Source: Streptomyces sp. B3I8 (GTDB lineage: Bacteria; Actinomycetota; Actinomycetes; Streptomycetales; Streptomycetaceae). From it: DNA of 64,000 nt. Within the stretch, counting starts at the first letter, position 1, and every line of letters starts with the position of its first letter. A model generated the notes under the pieces. That model had not been told where the DNA came from and made no database searches. It worked only from the letters and a program-made list of their open reading frames with translations. Shown piece after piece: positions 47,732-57,297 of this stretch. Both the position numbers and the translations under genes were made by a program. The stretch spans positions 5,655,501 to 5,719,500 of the forward strand of contig NZ_JAUSYN010000002.1 in assembly GCF_030816915.1 (NCBI RefSeq), in the 5' to 3' direction.

Positions 47732-47766
47732 TCGACGGCCCCCTGGAACGCTCGGCGGGCCGTCGA
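47732..47766. terminator. Hairpin between convergent genes
   Basis: TCGACGGCCC and GGGCCGTCGA form a ten-base-pair stem with a 15-base loop, 70 bases past the stop of the unknown gene and 45 bases past the end of the SRPBCC gene. Just to its right are short repeats of GGCGTCA/GGTGTCG up to 47820. Confidence 0.6.
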
Positions 47767-47810
47767 TTCATGAGCGTCACCGCCAGGCGTCAGGCGTCAG
47801 GTGTCGGGTG

Positions 47811-48251
47811 TCAGGCCGTCAACAGGCGGTCCAGTGCGTAGCCGTAGGCCCGGCGGGCGCCCGTGCGGACGGCAGGGTCCAGGAGGCGGGGGAAGCCGCG
47901 GACCCGCAGGTCCTCCTGCCACACCACGCGGGCGCCGCCCGGGGGATGCGGGTGGACGCGGATCTCCACCCAGCCGCGGAGCAGTCGCCCGTGTTTCTCC
48001 AGGCGGCAGCGGGCCGGGGTGTGCTCCGGCGGGGGCTCCCAGGCGGTGACCTCCATCGGATCGTCGAAGCCCAGCGGGCCCGCACCCGTGCGGCCCACGA
48101 AGGCCGTGCCCTCGTGGGTGGGCGGCTCGGTGAGGACGGTGATCCGGGTGAGCGGGGTGACGTCGGCGTGGCGCGGCCAGTCGGTCAGCCGCTGCCAGGT
48201 CTGGTCGACGGAGAGCCGAGGGGCGACGCGCTCCAGTTGGAAGAGGGCCAC
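47811..48251 (-). CDS. SRPBCC/polyketide cyclase-like protein
   Basis: A 146-residue START-fold protein; it begins MALFQLERVAP (GTG read as Met) and shows strand-loop segments WQRLTDWPRHADVTPLT and DDPMEVTAWEPPP typical of this family in Streptomyces, ending in an amphipathic helix GARRAYGYALDRLL. It probably binds a hydrophobic ligand; no catalysis is evident. TACGAT at 48258-48263 lies six bases before the GTG, so a leaderless mRNA is likely. Confidence 0.82.
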   Translation of the reverse strand: MALFQLERVAPRLSVDQTWQRLTDWPRHADVTPLTRITVLTEPPTHEGTAFVGRTGAGPLGFDDPMEVTAWEPPPEHTPARCRLEKHGRLLRGWVEIRVHPHPPGGARVVWQEDLRVRGFPRLLDPAVRTGARRAYGYALDRLLTA

Positions 48252-48257
48252 GGGGCG

Positions 48258-48263
48258 ATCGTA
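48258..48263 (-). promoter_or_regulatory. -10 box of a probable leaderless transcript (SRPBCC gene)
   Basis: TACGAT on the minus strand, six bases before the GTG at 48251. It matches the TANNNT consensus and there is no ribosome site in between. Confidence 0.5.
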
Positions 48264-48410
48264 GGCGCGGCCCGGCGTGCGCGCCCGCCGGGACGGGTCA
48301 CCCGCCGTGGCAGGCCGCCCACCGGGGTGTACCGGGTCGACAGGTGCATATCGTGACGAATGGGTACTCGCCGCGCACTCGAGTGGACACGAGAGCGAAA
48401 GGAGAGGCCC

Positions 48411-49379
<969 letters not shown>

Positions 49380-49563
49380 CCGCGGCGGTCGTACGACTCG
49401 ACTCGGGTCGTGGCTCACACACGGTGGCAAAGTGTGACAGGTCATGGCAAGTCGTCTCAAAGAGTTTAAGTCTGCCGCGGAAGGCCACTCGCCGTACCCG
49501 TAGGAACACGGACCCCACCCGCACACGGAGACCCACCCGCCGACACGCGACGGAGTTCCCACC

Positions 49564-51189
49564 ATGCGCATCCTTGGCGTCAACGCCCTCTTCCACGACC
49601 CCGCCGCCGCCCTCGTCGTCGACGGCGTCACGGTCGCGGCCGCGGAGGAGGAGCGCTTCAGCCGGCGCAAGCACGGCAAGCGCCCGGTGCCGTTCTCCGC
49701 GTGGGAGCTGCCGGAGCAGGCGGCCCGCTGGTGTCTCGCGCGGGCCGGCGTACGCGCCGCCGAACTCGACGCGGTCGCGTACTCCTTCGACCCCGGCCTC
49801 GCCCGCCCGGCCGCCGACATGGGCCTGTTCGACCCCTGGGACCCGCTGCGCCTGGAGTACGCCCGCCGCGCCCCCGAGTTCCTTGCCGAGACGCTGCCCG
49901 GACTGGACCCCGGCAAGGTCGTGTTCGTGCCGCACCACGTCGCGCACGCCGCCTCCGCCGGGCCCGCCTCCCCGCACCCGGACAGCGCCGTCCTCGTCCT
50001 GGACGGCCGCGGCGAGGCAGCCTCCCACCTCGCAGGCCGCTACGAGGGCGGAGAACTGCACACCCTCGCCCAGCAGACGCTGCCGCACTCCCTCGGCCTG
50101 GTCTACGAGGAACTCACCGAGCACCTCGGCTTCCTGCGCTCCAGCGACGAGTACAAGGTGATGGCGCTCGCCTCCTACGGCAAGCCCCGCTTCCTGCCCC
50201 AGATGCGCCAGCTCGTGCACGCCACCGGCGACGGCGGCTTCACCGCCCACGGCGTCGACTGGGCCGCCCTCGCGCCCGCCCGCGCCGGGGACGAGGAGTG
50301 GAACCAGGACCACGCCGACCTCGCCGCCAGCACCCAGGCCGTCCTTGAGGAGACCCTGCTGGAACTCGCGCAGTGGCTGCACGCCGCGGCCGGCGGCGAC
50401 TCGCTCGCCATGGCCGGCGGCGTGGCACTCAACTGCGTCGCCAACTCCAGGCTCGCCCGCCTCGGCCCGTACCGGAACGTGTGGGTCCAGCCCGCCGCCG
50501 GCGACGCCGGCACCGCGCTCGGCGCCGCCCTCCACCTCGCCCGCGACCCGGTACCGATGCGCGGCGCCGACCTCGGCCGCGGCTGGAGCGACGACGAGAT
50601 CCGGCACTGGCTCGACGAGGCCGCCGTACCGTACGAGCGGCCCGACGACATCGCCGAGACGGTCGCCGGGGAACTCGCCCGCGACGGCGTCGTCGCCTGG
50701 TTCCAGGGCCGCAGCGAGTTCGGGCCGCGCGCGCTCGGCCACCGCTCCCTGATGGCCCACCCAGGCCGCGCCGAGAACCTCGAACGCCTCAACCGGGTCA
50801 AGGGGCGCGAGGAGTTCCGCCCGGTCGCCCCCATGGTGCTCGCCGACCGCGCCGCCGACCTGTTCGACGGGCCGCTGCCCAGCCCGTACATGCTCTTCGT
50901 GCACGACGTGCGCCGCGACTGGCGCGCGCGCATCCCCGCCGTCGTCCACGTCGACGGCACCGCCCGCGTCCAGACCGTCGACGAGGGCCAGGAGCCGCTC
51001 GTCGCCCGGATGCTGGCCGCGTTCGAACGGCGCACCGGCATCCCGGTCGTCGTCAACACCAGCCTCAACACGGCAGGCCGGCCGATGGTCGACGACCCGC
51101 GCGACGCGCTGGAGTGCTTCGGCTCCGCGCCCGTGGACCTGCTCGCGATCGGGCCGTTCGCCGTCCGCCGCGGGAGGGCGTTCGCATGA
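49564..51189 (+). CDS. NodU/CmcH-type O-carbamoyltransferase
   Basis: A 541-residue enzyme that transfers a carbamoyl group from carbamoyl phosphate (via carbamoyladenylate) to a hydroxyl, usually on a sugar or antibiotic. The N-terminal Kae1-like domain has GVNALFHDPAAALVV, the metal-binding HHVAHAAS and SSDEYKVMALASYGKP; the C-terminal domain has GRSEFGPRALGHRSLMAHP, EEFRPVAPMVL and VVNTSLNTAGRPMVDDP. In the glycan cluster it probably modifies the sugar chain. The next gene overlaps its stop by four bases. Confidence 0.93.
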   Translation: MRILGVNALFHDPAAALVVDGVTVAAAEEERFSRRKHGKRPVPFSAWELPEQAARWCLARAGVRAAELDAVAYSFDPGLARPAADMGLFDPWDPLRLEYARRAPEFLAETLPGLDPGKVVFVPHHVAHAASAGPASPHPDSAVLVLDGRGEAASHLAGRYEGGELHTLAQQTLPHSLGLVYEELTEHLGFLRSSDEYKVMALASYGKPRFLPQMRQLVHATGDGGFTAHGVDWAALAPARAGDEEWNQDHADLAASTQAVLEETLLELAQWLHAAAGGDSLAMAGGVALNCVANSRLARLGPYRNVWVQPAAGDAGTALGAALHLARDPVPMRGADLGRGWSDDEIRHWLDEAAVPYERPDDIAETVAGELARDGVVAWFQGRSEFGPRALGHRSLMAHPGRAENLERLNRVKGREEFRPVAPMVLADRAADLFDGPLPSPYMLFVHDVRRDWRARIPAVVHVDGTARVQTVDEGQEPLVARMLAAFERRTGIPVVVNTSLNTAGRPMVDDPRDALECFGSAPVDLLAIGPFAVRRGRAFA

Positions 51190-52217
51190 CAGGTCCCCAT
51201 GAGCCGACGGACGGGCCGCTGTACGCGGTGGTGATACCGACCCTCGTCCGCGCCACGCTCGCCGACTGCCTCGCCGCGCTCGCCGCCGCGACCGGGCCGC
51301 GGCCGGCCGAGATCGTCCTCGTCGACGACCGTCCGGAGGCGGACGCCGACCCCGCCGCGCTCGCGCACCCGCTGCGGATACTGGGCGAACTGCGCGACCG
51401 CACACGGGTGTTGACGAGCGGCGGACGCGGACCCGCCGCCGCCCGCAACACCGGGGCACGGGCCGTGGGCGCGCCCTGGACGGTCTTCCTCGACGACGAC
51501 GTCCAGGTCGGACCGCACTGGTGCGCCCAACTCGCCGAGGACATCGGGGAAGCACCCGACGACACCGCCGGCATCCAGGGCGTCATCGCCGTGCCGCTGC
51601 CCGGCGAACGCCGCCCCACCGACTGGGAACGCGGCACCGCCGGGCTCGCCGAGGCACGTTGGATCACCGCCGACATGGCCTACCGCACCGCCGTCCTCAA
51701 GGAGGTCGGCGGCTTCGACGAACGCTTCCGCCGCGCCTTCCGCGAGGACGCCGACCTCGCGCTGCGCGTCCTGGACGCCGGGTGGGGCATCCGGCGCGGG
51801 CGGCGCACCACCCGCCATCCGGTGCGGCCCGCCGACCGCTGGGTCTCGCTGCGCGCCCAGCGCGGCAACGCCGACGACGCGCTCATGAGTCGGCTGCACG
51901 GCCCCGGCTGGTGGACCGAGGCCGCGGCGCCGCGCGGCCGCATCCGCACCCACGTCGCCGTCACGGCCACCGGTGCGGGCGCCTGCGCCCTCGCCGCCCT
52001 CGGCCGGCCCCGCGCCGCCGCCGCCCTCGGCCTCGGCTGGGCACTGGGCACCGCCGAGTTCGCCTGGGCCCGCATCGCGCCGGGACCGCGCACCCGGCAC
52101 GAGGTCGGCACGATGCTCGCGACCAGCGTCCTGATCCCGCCCGCCGCCACCTGGCACCGGCTCGCCGGCGCATGGCACCACCGACGGGCCCCCGCCTGGC
52201 GGGAGGTGACGTCATGA
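51186..52217 (+). CDS. Family 2 glycosyltransferase with C-terminal membrane segment
   Basis: A 343-residue GT2 enzyme. The nucleotide-sugar binding strand is VVIPTLVRATLADCL, the DXD-type motif is FLDDDVQVGP near residue 103, and the ED residues are in FRRAFREDADLALRV. The C-terminus has one hydrophobic region (CALAALGRPRAAAALGLGWA), suggesting membrane association. The ATGA overlap with the carbamoyltransferase and the next gene shows tight coupling. Donor and acceptor sugars unknown. Confidence 0.88.
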   Translation: MTGPHEPTDGPLYAVVIPTLVRATLADCLAALAAATGPRPAEIVLVDDRPEADADPAALAHPLRILGELRDRTRVLTSGGRGPAAARNTGARAVGAPWTVFLDDDVQVGPHWCAQLAEDIGEAPDDTAGIQGVIAVPLPGERRPTDWERGTAGLAEARWITADMAYRTAVLKEVGGFDERFRRAFREDADLALRVLDAGWGIRRGRRTTRHPVRPADRWVSLRAQRGNADDALMSRLHGPGWWTEAAAPRGRIRTHVAVTATGAGACALAALGRPRAAAALGLGWALGTAEFAWARIAPGPRTRHEVGTMLATSVLIPPAATWHRLAGAWHHRRAPAWREVTS

Positions 52218-52867
52218 CCGGCACGCGAGCCGCCCACAGCACTCGCGGTGGTGCGGCGCCCGCCCTGCGCGCCGTGCTGTTCGACCGGGACGGGACCCTC
52301 GTCGAGGACGTGCCCTACAACGGCGACCCCGAGCGGGTCCGGCCCGTCGCCGGGGCGCGCGAGGCGCTGGCGCTGCTGCGCGGGCGCGGCATCCGGACCG
52401 CCGTCGTCAGCAACCAGTCCGGGGTGGCGCGCGGGCTGCTCGGCGCCGCCGACGTCGTACGGGTCAACGCGCGGATCGACGCGCTGCTCGGACCGTTCGA
52501 CACCTGGGCAGTGTGCCCGCACGGGCCGGGCGACGGATGCGCCTGCCGCAAGCCCGCGCCCGGACTCGTGCGCGCCGCCGCGGAACGGCTCGGCGTCCCC
52601 GTCCGGAACTGCGCCGTCGTCGGCGACATCGGCGCCGACATCGAGGCCGCCCGCCGGGCCGGGACGTACGGCGTGCTCGTGCCGACGCCGGTGACCCGGG
52701 CGGAGGAGATCGCCGGCGCGGCGTACACGGCGCCCGACCTGGGGGCGGCCGTGCGCATGCTGCTGGGTGGCCTCGCACCTGGTGATGACCGCGCCGTCGA
52801 GACCGGCGATGCGGCCGGTGAGCCGGTCCCCGGTGACGCCACCGCCGTACCCGGGGGGCCCGCATGA
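52214..52867 (+). CDS. gmhB: HAD-IIIA phosphatase, GmhB-like
   Basis: A 217-residue HAD phosphatase. Motif I is LFDRDGTLVED, motif II VVSNQSGVARGL, the zinc-binding loop CPHGPGDGCACRKPAPG, and motif IV VVGDIGADIEAA. The zinc loop is that of D-glycero-D-manno-heptose 1,7-bisphosphate 7-phosphatase, an ADP-heptose pathway enzyme, which fits GmhA and HldE in the same cluster. A Gly/Asp/Pro tail of 30 residues follows. It overlaps both neighbours by four bases. Confidence 0.88.
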   Translation: MTGTRAAHSTRGGAAPALRAVLFDRDGTLVEDVPYNGDPERVRPVAGAREALALLRGRGIRTAVVSNQSGVARGLLGAADVVRVNARIDALLGPFDTWAVCPHGPGDGCACRKPAPGLVRAAAERLGVPVRNCAVVGDIGADIEAARRAGTYGVLVPTPVTRAEEIAGAAYTAPDLGAAVRMLLGGLAPGDDRAVETGDAAGEPVPGDATAVPGGPA

Positions 52868-53961
52868 CCGCCCGGCGCACCGCCGGCCGGGCGCTCGTCG
52901 CGCGGCTCGACAGCTTCGGCGACGTGCTGCTCGCGGGGCCCGCCGTCCGCGCCGTCGCCGCCCGCGCCGAGCACGTCACGTTCCTGTGCGGGTCCAAGGG
53001 CGAGCCCGCCGCCCGGCTGCTGCCCGGGGTGGACGACGTCCTCGTGTGGGACGCCCCCTGGGCCGGGTTCGAGGCACCGGACGTGGACCGGGCGGACATC
53101 GACCGGCTCACCCGCCGCGTCGACGCCGACACCGCGCTCGTCCTCACCTCCTTCCACCAGTCCCCGCTGCCCACCGCGCTCGTGCTGCGGCTGGCCGGGG
53201 TCGCCCGGATCGCCGCCGACAGCGAGGACCACCCGGGATCCCTCCTCGACGTACGGCACCACCGGGCGCCGCACGCGCACGAGGTGGAGGCCGCGCTCGA
53301 CCTGGCCGCCGCCGCCGGGTTCCCGGCCGTGGACGACGGGCGCCTCCGTATCCGTCCCACCCCCGACACGGCCGCGACGACCGGGAGTTCGCCGTACGTC
53401 GTGGTGCACCCCGGCGCCAGTGTCCCCGCCCGCGCCTGGAGCCCCGACCGCTGCGCCCAGGCCGTGCGCGAACTCGCCGCCGCCGGGCACCGCGTGGTCG
53501 TCACGGGCGGCGCGGGGGAGCGGGAGCTCACCGCGCACGTGGCCGGGGAACGTGGGCTCGACCTCGGCGGCCGGACCGACGCCGCACGGCTCGCGGGCGT
53601 CCTCGCCGGCGCCTCGGCCGTCGTCACCGGCAACACCGGGCCCGCGCACCTCGCCGCCGCCGTCGGCACCCCCGTCGTCTCCCTGTTCGCGCCCGTCGTA
53701 CCCGCCGAACGCTGGCGGCCGTACGGCGTGCCGTGCGTGCTGCTCGGCGACCAGGACGCGCCGTGCGCCGACAGCAGGGCGCGGACCTGCCCGGTGCCCG
53801 GCCACCCCTGCCTGGACTCGGTCACCGCGCACGACGTGCTGGCCGCCGTCGAGAAGGTGGCCGTGAGGGAGACGGCCGTGAAGGAGACGGCCGTGAAAGG
53901 GGAGGGCGTGAAGGGGGAGGCCGGGGAGAAAGAGGCCGTCGAGAAGGTGAGGGCCGTATGA
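52864..53961 (+). CDS. Family 9 glycosyltransferase (heptosyltransferase-like), first
   Basis: A 365-residue GT9 enzyme, the family of ADP-heptose:LPS heptosyltransferases. Typical segments are ARLDSFGDVLLAGPAVRAV at the N-terminus, VVVHPGASVPARAWSP, and TGNTGPAHLAAAVGTPVVSLF in the donor-binding C-terminal domain. The last 30 residues are a charged VKE/KGE repeat tail (made by nine- or 18-base repeats near 53860-53950). Probably adds heptose to a cell-surface acceptor. Confidence 0.9.
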   Translation: MTARRTAGRALVARLDSFGDVLLAGPAVRAVAARAEHVTFLCGSKGEPAARLLPGVDDVLVWDAPWAGFEAPDVDRADIDRLTRRVDADTALVLTSFHQSPLPTALVLRLAGVARIAADSEDHPGSLLDVRHHRAPHAHEVEAALDLAAAAGFPAVDDGRLRIRPTPDTAATTGSSPYVVVHPGASVPARAWSPDRCAQAVRELAAAGHRVVVTGGAGERELTAHVAGERGLDLGGRTDAARLAGVLAGASAVVTGNTGPAHLAAAVGTPVVSLFAPVVPAERWRPYGVPCVLLGDQDAPCADSRARTCPVPGHPCLDSVTAHDVLAAVEKVAVRETAVKETAVKGEGVKGEAGEKEAVEKVRAV

Positions 53962-54920
53962 GGATCCTGATCTGGCATGTGCACGGCTCCTGGACCACCG
54001 CGTTCGTCCAGGGCCCGCACACCTACGTCGTCCCCGTCACCCCCGGCCGCGGCCCCGACGGCCTCGGCCGGGCCCGCACCTGGGACTGGCCCGCCTCTGT
54101 CGTCGAGCTCCCGCCCGAGGAGCTCCGGGACACCGACCTCGACCTCGTGGTGCTGCAGCGCCCGCACGAGTTCGCGCTCGCCCGGAAGTGGCTCGGCCGC
54201 ACCCCCGGCCGGGACGTGCCCGCCGTCTACCTCGAGCACAACGCCCCGCACGGGAACGTCCCCGACACCCGGCACCCGGCCGCCGATCTGCCCGGCATCC
54301 CCGTCGTGCACGTCACCCACTTCAACCGACTGATGTGGGACACCGGTCCGGCCCCGTCCACCGTCGTCGAGCACGGCATCGTCGACCCCGGTCCGCTCTG
54401 CACCGGCGAGCTGCCGCACGCGGCCGTCGTCGTCAACGAGCCGATGCGGCGCGGCCGTACCACCGGCACCGACCTGCTGCCCGCCTTCGCCGCCGCCGTG
54501 CCGCTCGACGTGTTCGGCATGGGCACCGCGGGCCTCGCCGGCCACCTGGGCCTGGACCCCGCGCGCTGCCGGGACCACGAACTCGTGCAGAGCGAACTGC
54601 ACACGGCGCTCGCCCGGCGCCGCCTCTACGTCCACCCCGTGCGCTGGACCTCCCTCGGTCTGTCCCTGCTGGAGGCGATGCACCTGGGCATGCCCGTGGT
54701 CGCCCTCGCCACCACCGAGGTCGTCGAGGCCGTGCCCGAGGACGCCGGGGTGGTGTCCAACCGGATCGACGTACTCACCGACGCCGTGCGGGAGTTCGTC
54801 GCCGACCCCGAGCTGGCGCGCCGCACCGGCGCGCGGGCCCGGTCGGCGGCACTCGCCCGCTACGGGCTTCCCCGCTTCCTCGACGACTGGGAGCGGCTGT
54901 TCAAGGAGGTGACCCGATGA
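53958..54920 (+). CDS. Glycosyltransferase-like protein (GT-B, unusual)
   Basis: A 320-residue protein with a GT-B-like layout. The start is MRILIWHVHGSWTTAFVQGP, and the C-terminal half carries LYVHPVRWTSLGLSLLEAMH and GMPVVALATTEVVEAVPEDA, typical of GT4 donor sites. It lacks the usual GG loop at the N-terminus (HGSW instead). The text is a Streptomyces cluster protein whose sugar is unknown. Coupled to both neighbours by ATGA overlaps. Confidence 0.82.
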   Translation: MRILIWHVHGSWTTAFVQGPHTYVVPVTPGRGPDGLGRARTWDWPASVVELPPEELRDTDLDLVVLQRPHEFALARKWLGRTPGRDVPAVYLEHNAPHGNVPDTRHPAADLPGIPVVHVTHFNRLMWDTGPAPSTVVEHGIVDPGPLCTGELPHAAVVVNEPMRRGRTTGTDLLPAFAAAVPLDVFGMGTAGLAGHLGLDPARCRDHELVQSELHTALARRRLYVHPVRWTSLGLSLLEAMHLGMPVVALATTEVVEAVPEDAGVVSNRIDVLTDAVREFVADPELARRTGARARSAALARYGLPRFLDDWERLFKEVTR

Positions 54921-56257
54921 GGATCGCCATGGTGTCCGAGCACGCGAGCCCGCTCGCCCCGCTCGGCGGCCCCGACGCCGGCGGCCAGAACGTGTACGTG
55001 GCGCGCCTGGCGCAGGAAATGACCAGGCGCGGCCACCAGGTCACCGTCTACACCCGGCGTGACACGGACGCGCTCCCGGACCGGGTGCCGCTGGCGTGCG
55101 GCGCCGTCGTCGAGCACGTACCGGCCGGACCGGCGGAGCCGATCCCGAAGGACGAACTCCTCGCCCACATGCCCGCGTTCGGGGCGCACCTGGCCCGGGT
55201 CTGGGCGCGCGAACGGGACCGGCCGGAGGTGGTGCACGCGCACTTCTGGATGTCCGGCATCGCCGCGCAGCTCGGCGCGCACCCGCACGGCATCCCGGTC
55301 GTGCAGACGTTCCACGCCCTCGGCACGGTCAAGCGACGCCACCAGGGGGCGGCCGACACCAGCCCGCCCGAGCGGATCGGCGTGGAGCGGGGGCTCGGCC
55401 GTACATGCGACCGGGTGCTGGCCACGTGCAGCGACGAGGTCCGTGAACTCGCCGCGATGGGCGTCCCGCGGCGCCGGGTGTCGGTGGTGCCGTGCGGGGT
55501 CGACGCGGAACACTTCCGGCCGGACGGCGGGGCGGTGCGGTCCGACGGGGGGCGGTTCGGTTCCGGTGGTGGGGCGCCGCGGGCGCACGGCAGGCGGTTC
55601 GGCTCCGAAGGCGGACGGGGTCCGTCGAACGGCGTCGCACCCGGCGACGCGTGGCGGCCGCCCGAGCGGCGGGCGGCGCACCGGCTGCTCGCCGTCGGCC
55701 GGCTGGTCCCGCGCAAGGGCTACGACCAGGCCGTCCGCGCCCTGCCCCGCGTCCCCGACACCGAACTGCTCGTCGCCGGCGGCCCCCCGGAGCACCTGCC
55801 GGCCGACGGCCCGGAGGCCCGGCGGCTGCTCCGGCTCGCCGAGGACCTCGGCGTCGGCGACCGCGTACGACTGCTCGGCGCGGTCGACCCGGCGCGGATG
55901 CCGGAGCTCATGCGCTCCGGCGACCTGGTGCTGTGCACCCCCGCCTACGAACCCTTCGGGATCGTGCCCCTGGAGGCGATGGCGTGCGGCGTACCGGTCG
56001 TCGCCACCGACGTCGGCGGCCACCGCGACAGCGTGGCCGACCGGGTCACCGGCCGGCTCGTCCCGCCCGGCGATACCGGCGCGATCGCCGCGGCGGTCCG
56101 GGAACTCCTGGACGACACCGTGCTGCGCCGGCGCTACGGCGCCGCCGGCCGTGACCGCGTCCTCGCCCGGTTCACCTGGCAGCGGGTCGCCCTCGGCGCG
56201 GAACAGGTGTACCGCCAGGTCGCGGCGGACCGGGAACCGCGCACGGAGGTCGCGTGA
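54917..56257 (+). CDS. GT4 glycosyltransferase, MshA-like
   Basis: A 446-residue GT-B enzyme. The N-terminal loop GGPDAGGQNVYVARLA is as in MshA and sucrose-phosphate synthases; VHAHFWMSGIAA and VQTFHALGTVKR follow; the C-terminal donor site is PAYEPFGIVPLEAMACGVPVV (minus one) with the E-x7-E pair. A low-complexity insertion rich in Gly, Arg and Asp occupies about 200-250, between the two domains. Start ATG 54917 overlaps the previous stop. It probably transfers a nucleotide-sugar to the cluster product; its real role in mycothiol synthesis is unlikely because of context. Confidence 0.87.
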   Translation: MRIAMVSEHASPLAPLGGPDAGGQNVYVARLAQEMTRRGHQVTVYTRRDTDALPDRVPLACGAVVEHVPAGPAEPIPKDELLAHMPAFGAHLARVWARERDRPEVVHAHFWMSGIAAQLGAHPHGIPVVQTFHALGTVKRRHQGAADTSPPERIGVERGLGRTCDRVLATCSDEVRELAAMGVPRRRVSVVPCGVDAEHFRPDGGAVRSDGGRFGSGGGAPRAHGRRFGSEGGRGPSNGVAPGDAWRPPERRAAHRLLAVGRLVPRKGYDQAVRALPRVPDTELLVAGGPPEHLPADGPEARRLLRLAEDLGVGDRVRLLGAVDPARMPELMRSGDLVLCTPAYEPFGIVPLEAMACGVPVVATDVGGHRDSVADRVTGRLVPPGDTGAIAAAVRELLDDTVLRRRYGAAGRDRVLARFTWQRVALGAEQVYRQVAADREPRTEVA

Positions 56258-56364
56258 CGCGCGGCCCGCGTACGGCACGCCCGCGTACGGCACGCGGCGC
56301 GCTCCCCGGAGCGCCACCGCCGCGTGAGCCGACCGGAGAGCCCTCTCGCGGAGGAGAAGGACCG

Positions 56365-57297
56365 ATGACATGCACACCCGTCGTGAGCCATTGCGACGAA
56401 CTCCTCGACGCCCTGGGGCCGTTCCGCCGCTCGGCCGCGCTGGCCGGCCACTGGGGGGAGCGGCTCGCCGCCGTGCTGTGCGGCGGCGGCCGGCTGCTGG
56501 CCGCGGGCAACGGGGGCAGCGCGGCACAGGCCCAGCACCTCACGGCCGAACTCGTCGGCCGCTACCGCACCGACCGCCCGCCGTTCTCCGCGATCGCCCT
56601 CCACGCGGACACCTCCAGCACGACGGCGATCGCCAACGACTACGGCGTCGACGAGCTGTTCGCCCGCCAGGTGCGCGCCCACGGCCGCCCCGGCGACCTC
56701 CTGATCCTGCTGTCGACCAGCGGCGCCAGCGCCAACCTGCTCTCCGCGGCGGACGCCGGCCGGGCCGCCGGCCTGCACGTGTGGGCGTTGACCGGCCCCG
56801 CCCCCAACCCGCTGGCCGCCGCGGCCGACGAGGCGTTCTGCGTGGACGCCCCGTCGACGGCGACGGTGCAGGAACTCCACCTGGTCGCCGTGCACATGGT
56901 GTGCGCGGCCTTCGACGACGCGCTGGAGGCGGGCGGTCTCCTCCACGCCGGGCCCACCACGACACACGGCACGGGCATCGCCCGCTCCCTGAGCACGCGG
57001 GGCACGGCCGCCGACGGGACCGCGCGGGGCGGCGCCGCTCTCCCGCGTGACGGTGCGCTTCCGCGTGACGGTGCGCGTCGGCTCGACGGTGCGCGTCGGC
57101 CCGACGGTGTGCGTCGGCCCGACGGTGTGCCGGCCGACGGGAACCCCCGACCGGGTGGCGGGCCGGCCGACGGCACCCCCCGGCCCGGCCGGTCCGGCGA
57201 GGGGCGCGCGGCCCCGGCCCCCCGCGGCGGGACCGGCCGGCACCGTGCCGTGCCCGAGGACGGCACCGGGCGGAAGGAACGGCGTGATGCCGGCTGA
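56365..57297 (+). CDS. gmhA: Phosphoheptose isomerase (GmhA) with a repeat tail
   Basis: A 310-residue SIS-domain protein. Residues 1-190 match GmhA, which turns sedoheptulose 7-phosphate into D-glycero-D-manno-heptose 7-phosphate: LAAGNGGSAAQAQHLTAELV, ALHADTSSTTAIANDYGVD and LLILLSTSGASANLLSAA. The remaining 110 residues are a low-complexity Arg/Asp/Gly/Pro tail (hexapeptide repeats of DGARRP type) absent in typical GmhA (about 190 residues). The tail is encoded partly in the region overlapping the next gene. ATG 56365 follows GGAGGAGAAGG. Confidence 0.88.
   Translation: MTCTPVVSHCDELLDALGPFRRSAALAGHWGERLAAVLCGGGRLLAAGNGGSAAQAQHLTAELVGRYRTDRPPFSAIALHADTSSTTAIANDYGVDELFARQVRAHGRPGDLLILLSTSGASANLLSAADAGRAAGLHVWALTGPAPNPLAAAADEAFCVDAPSTATVQELHLVAVHMVCAAFDDALEAGGLLHAGPTTTHGTGIARSLSTRGTAADGTARGGAALPRDGALPRDGARRLDGARRPDGVRRPDGVPADGNPRPGGGPADGTPRPGRSGEGRAAPAPRGGTGRHRAVPEDGTGRKERRDAG
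57049..57138 (+). repeat. 18-bp tandem repeat encoding the GmhA tail
   Basis: Five imperfect 18-base units beginning GACGGTG give DGALPR, DGARRL, DGARRP, DGVRRP and DGVPAD. Unit starts are at 57049, 57067, 57085, 57103 and 57121. In-frame, so expansion does not disrupt the gene. Confidence 0.85.
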
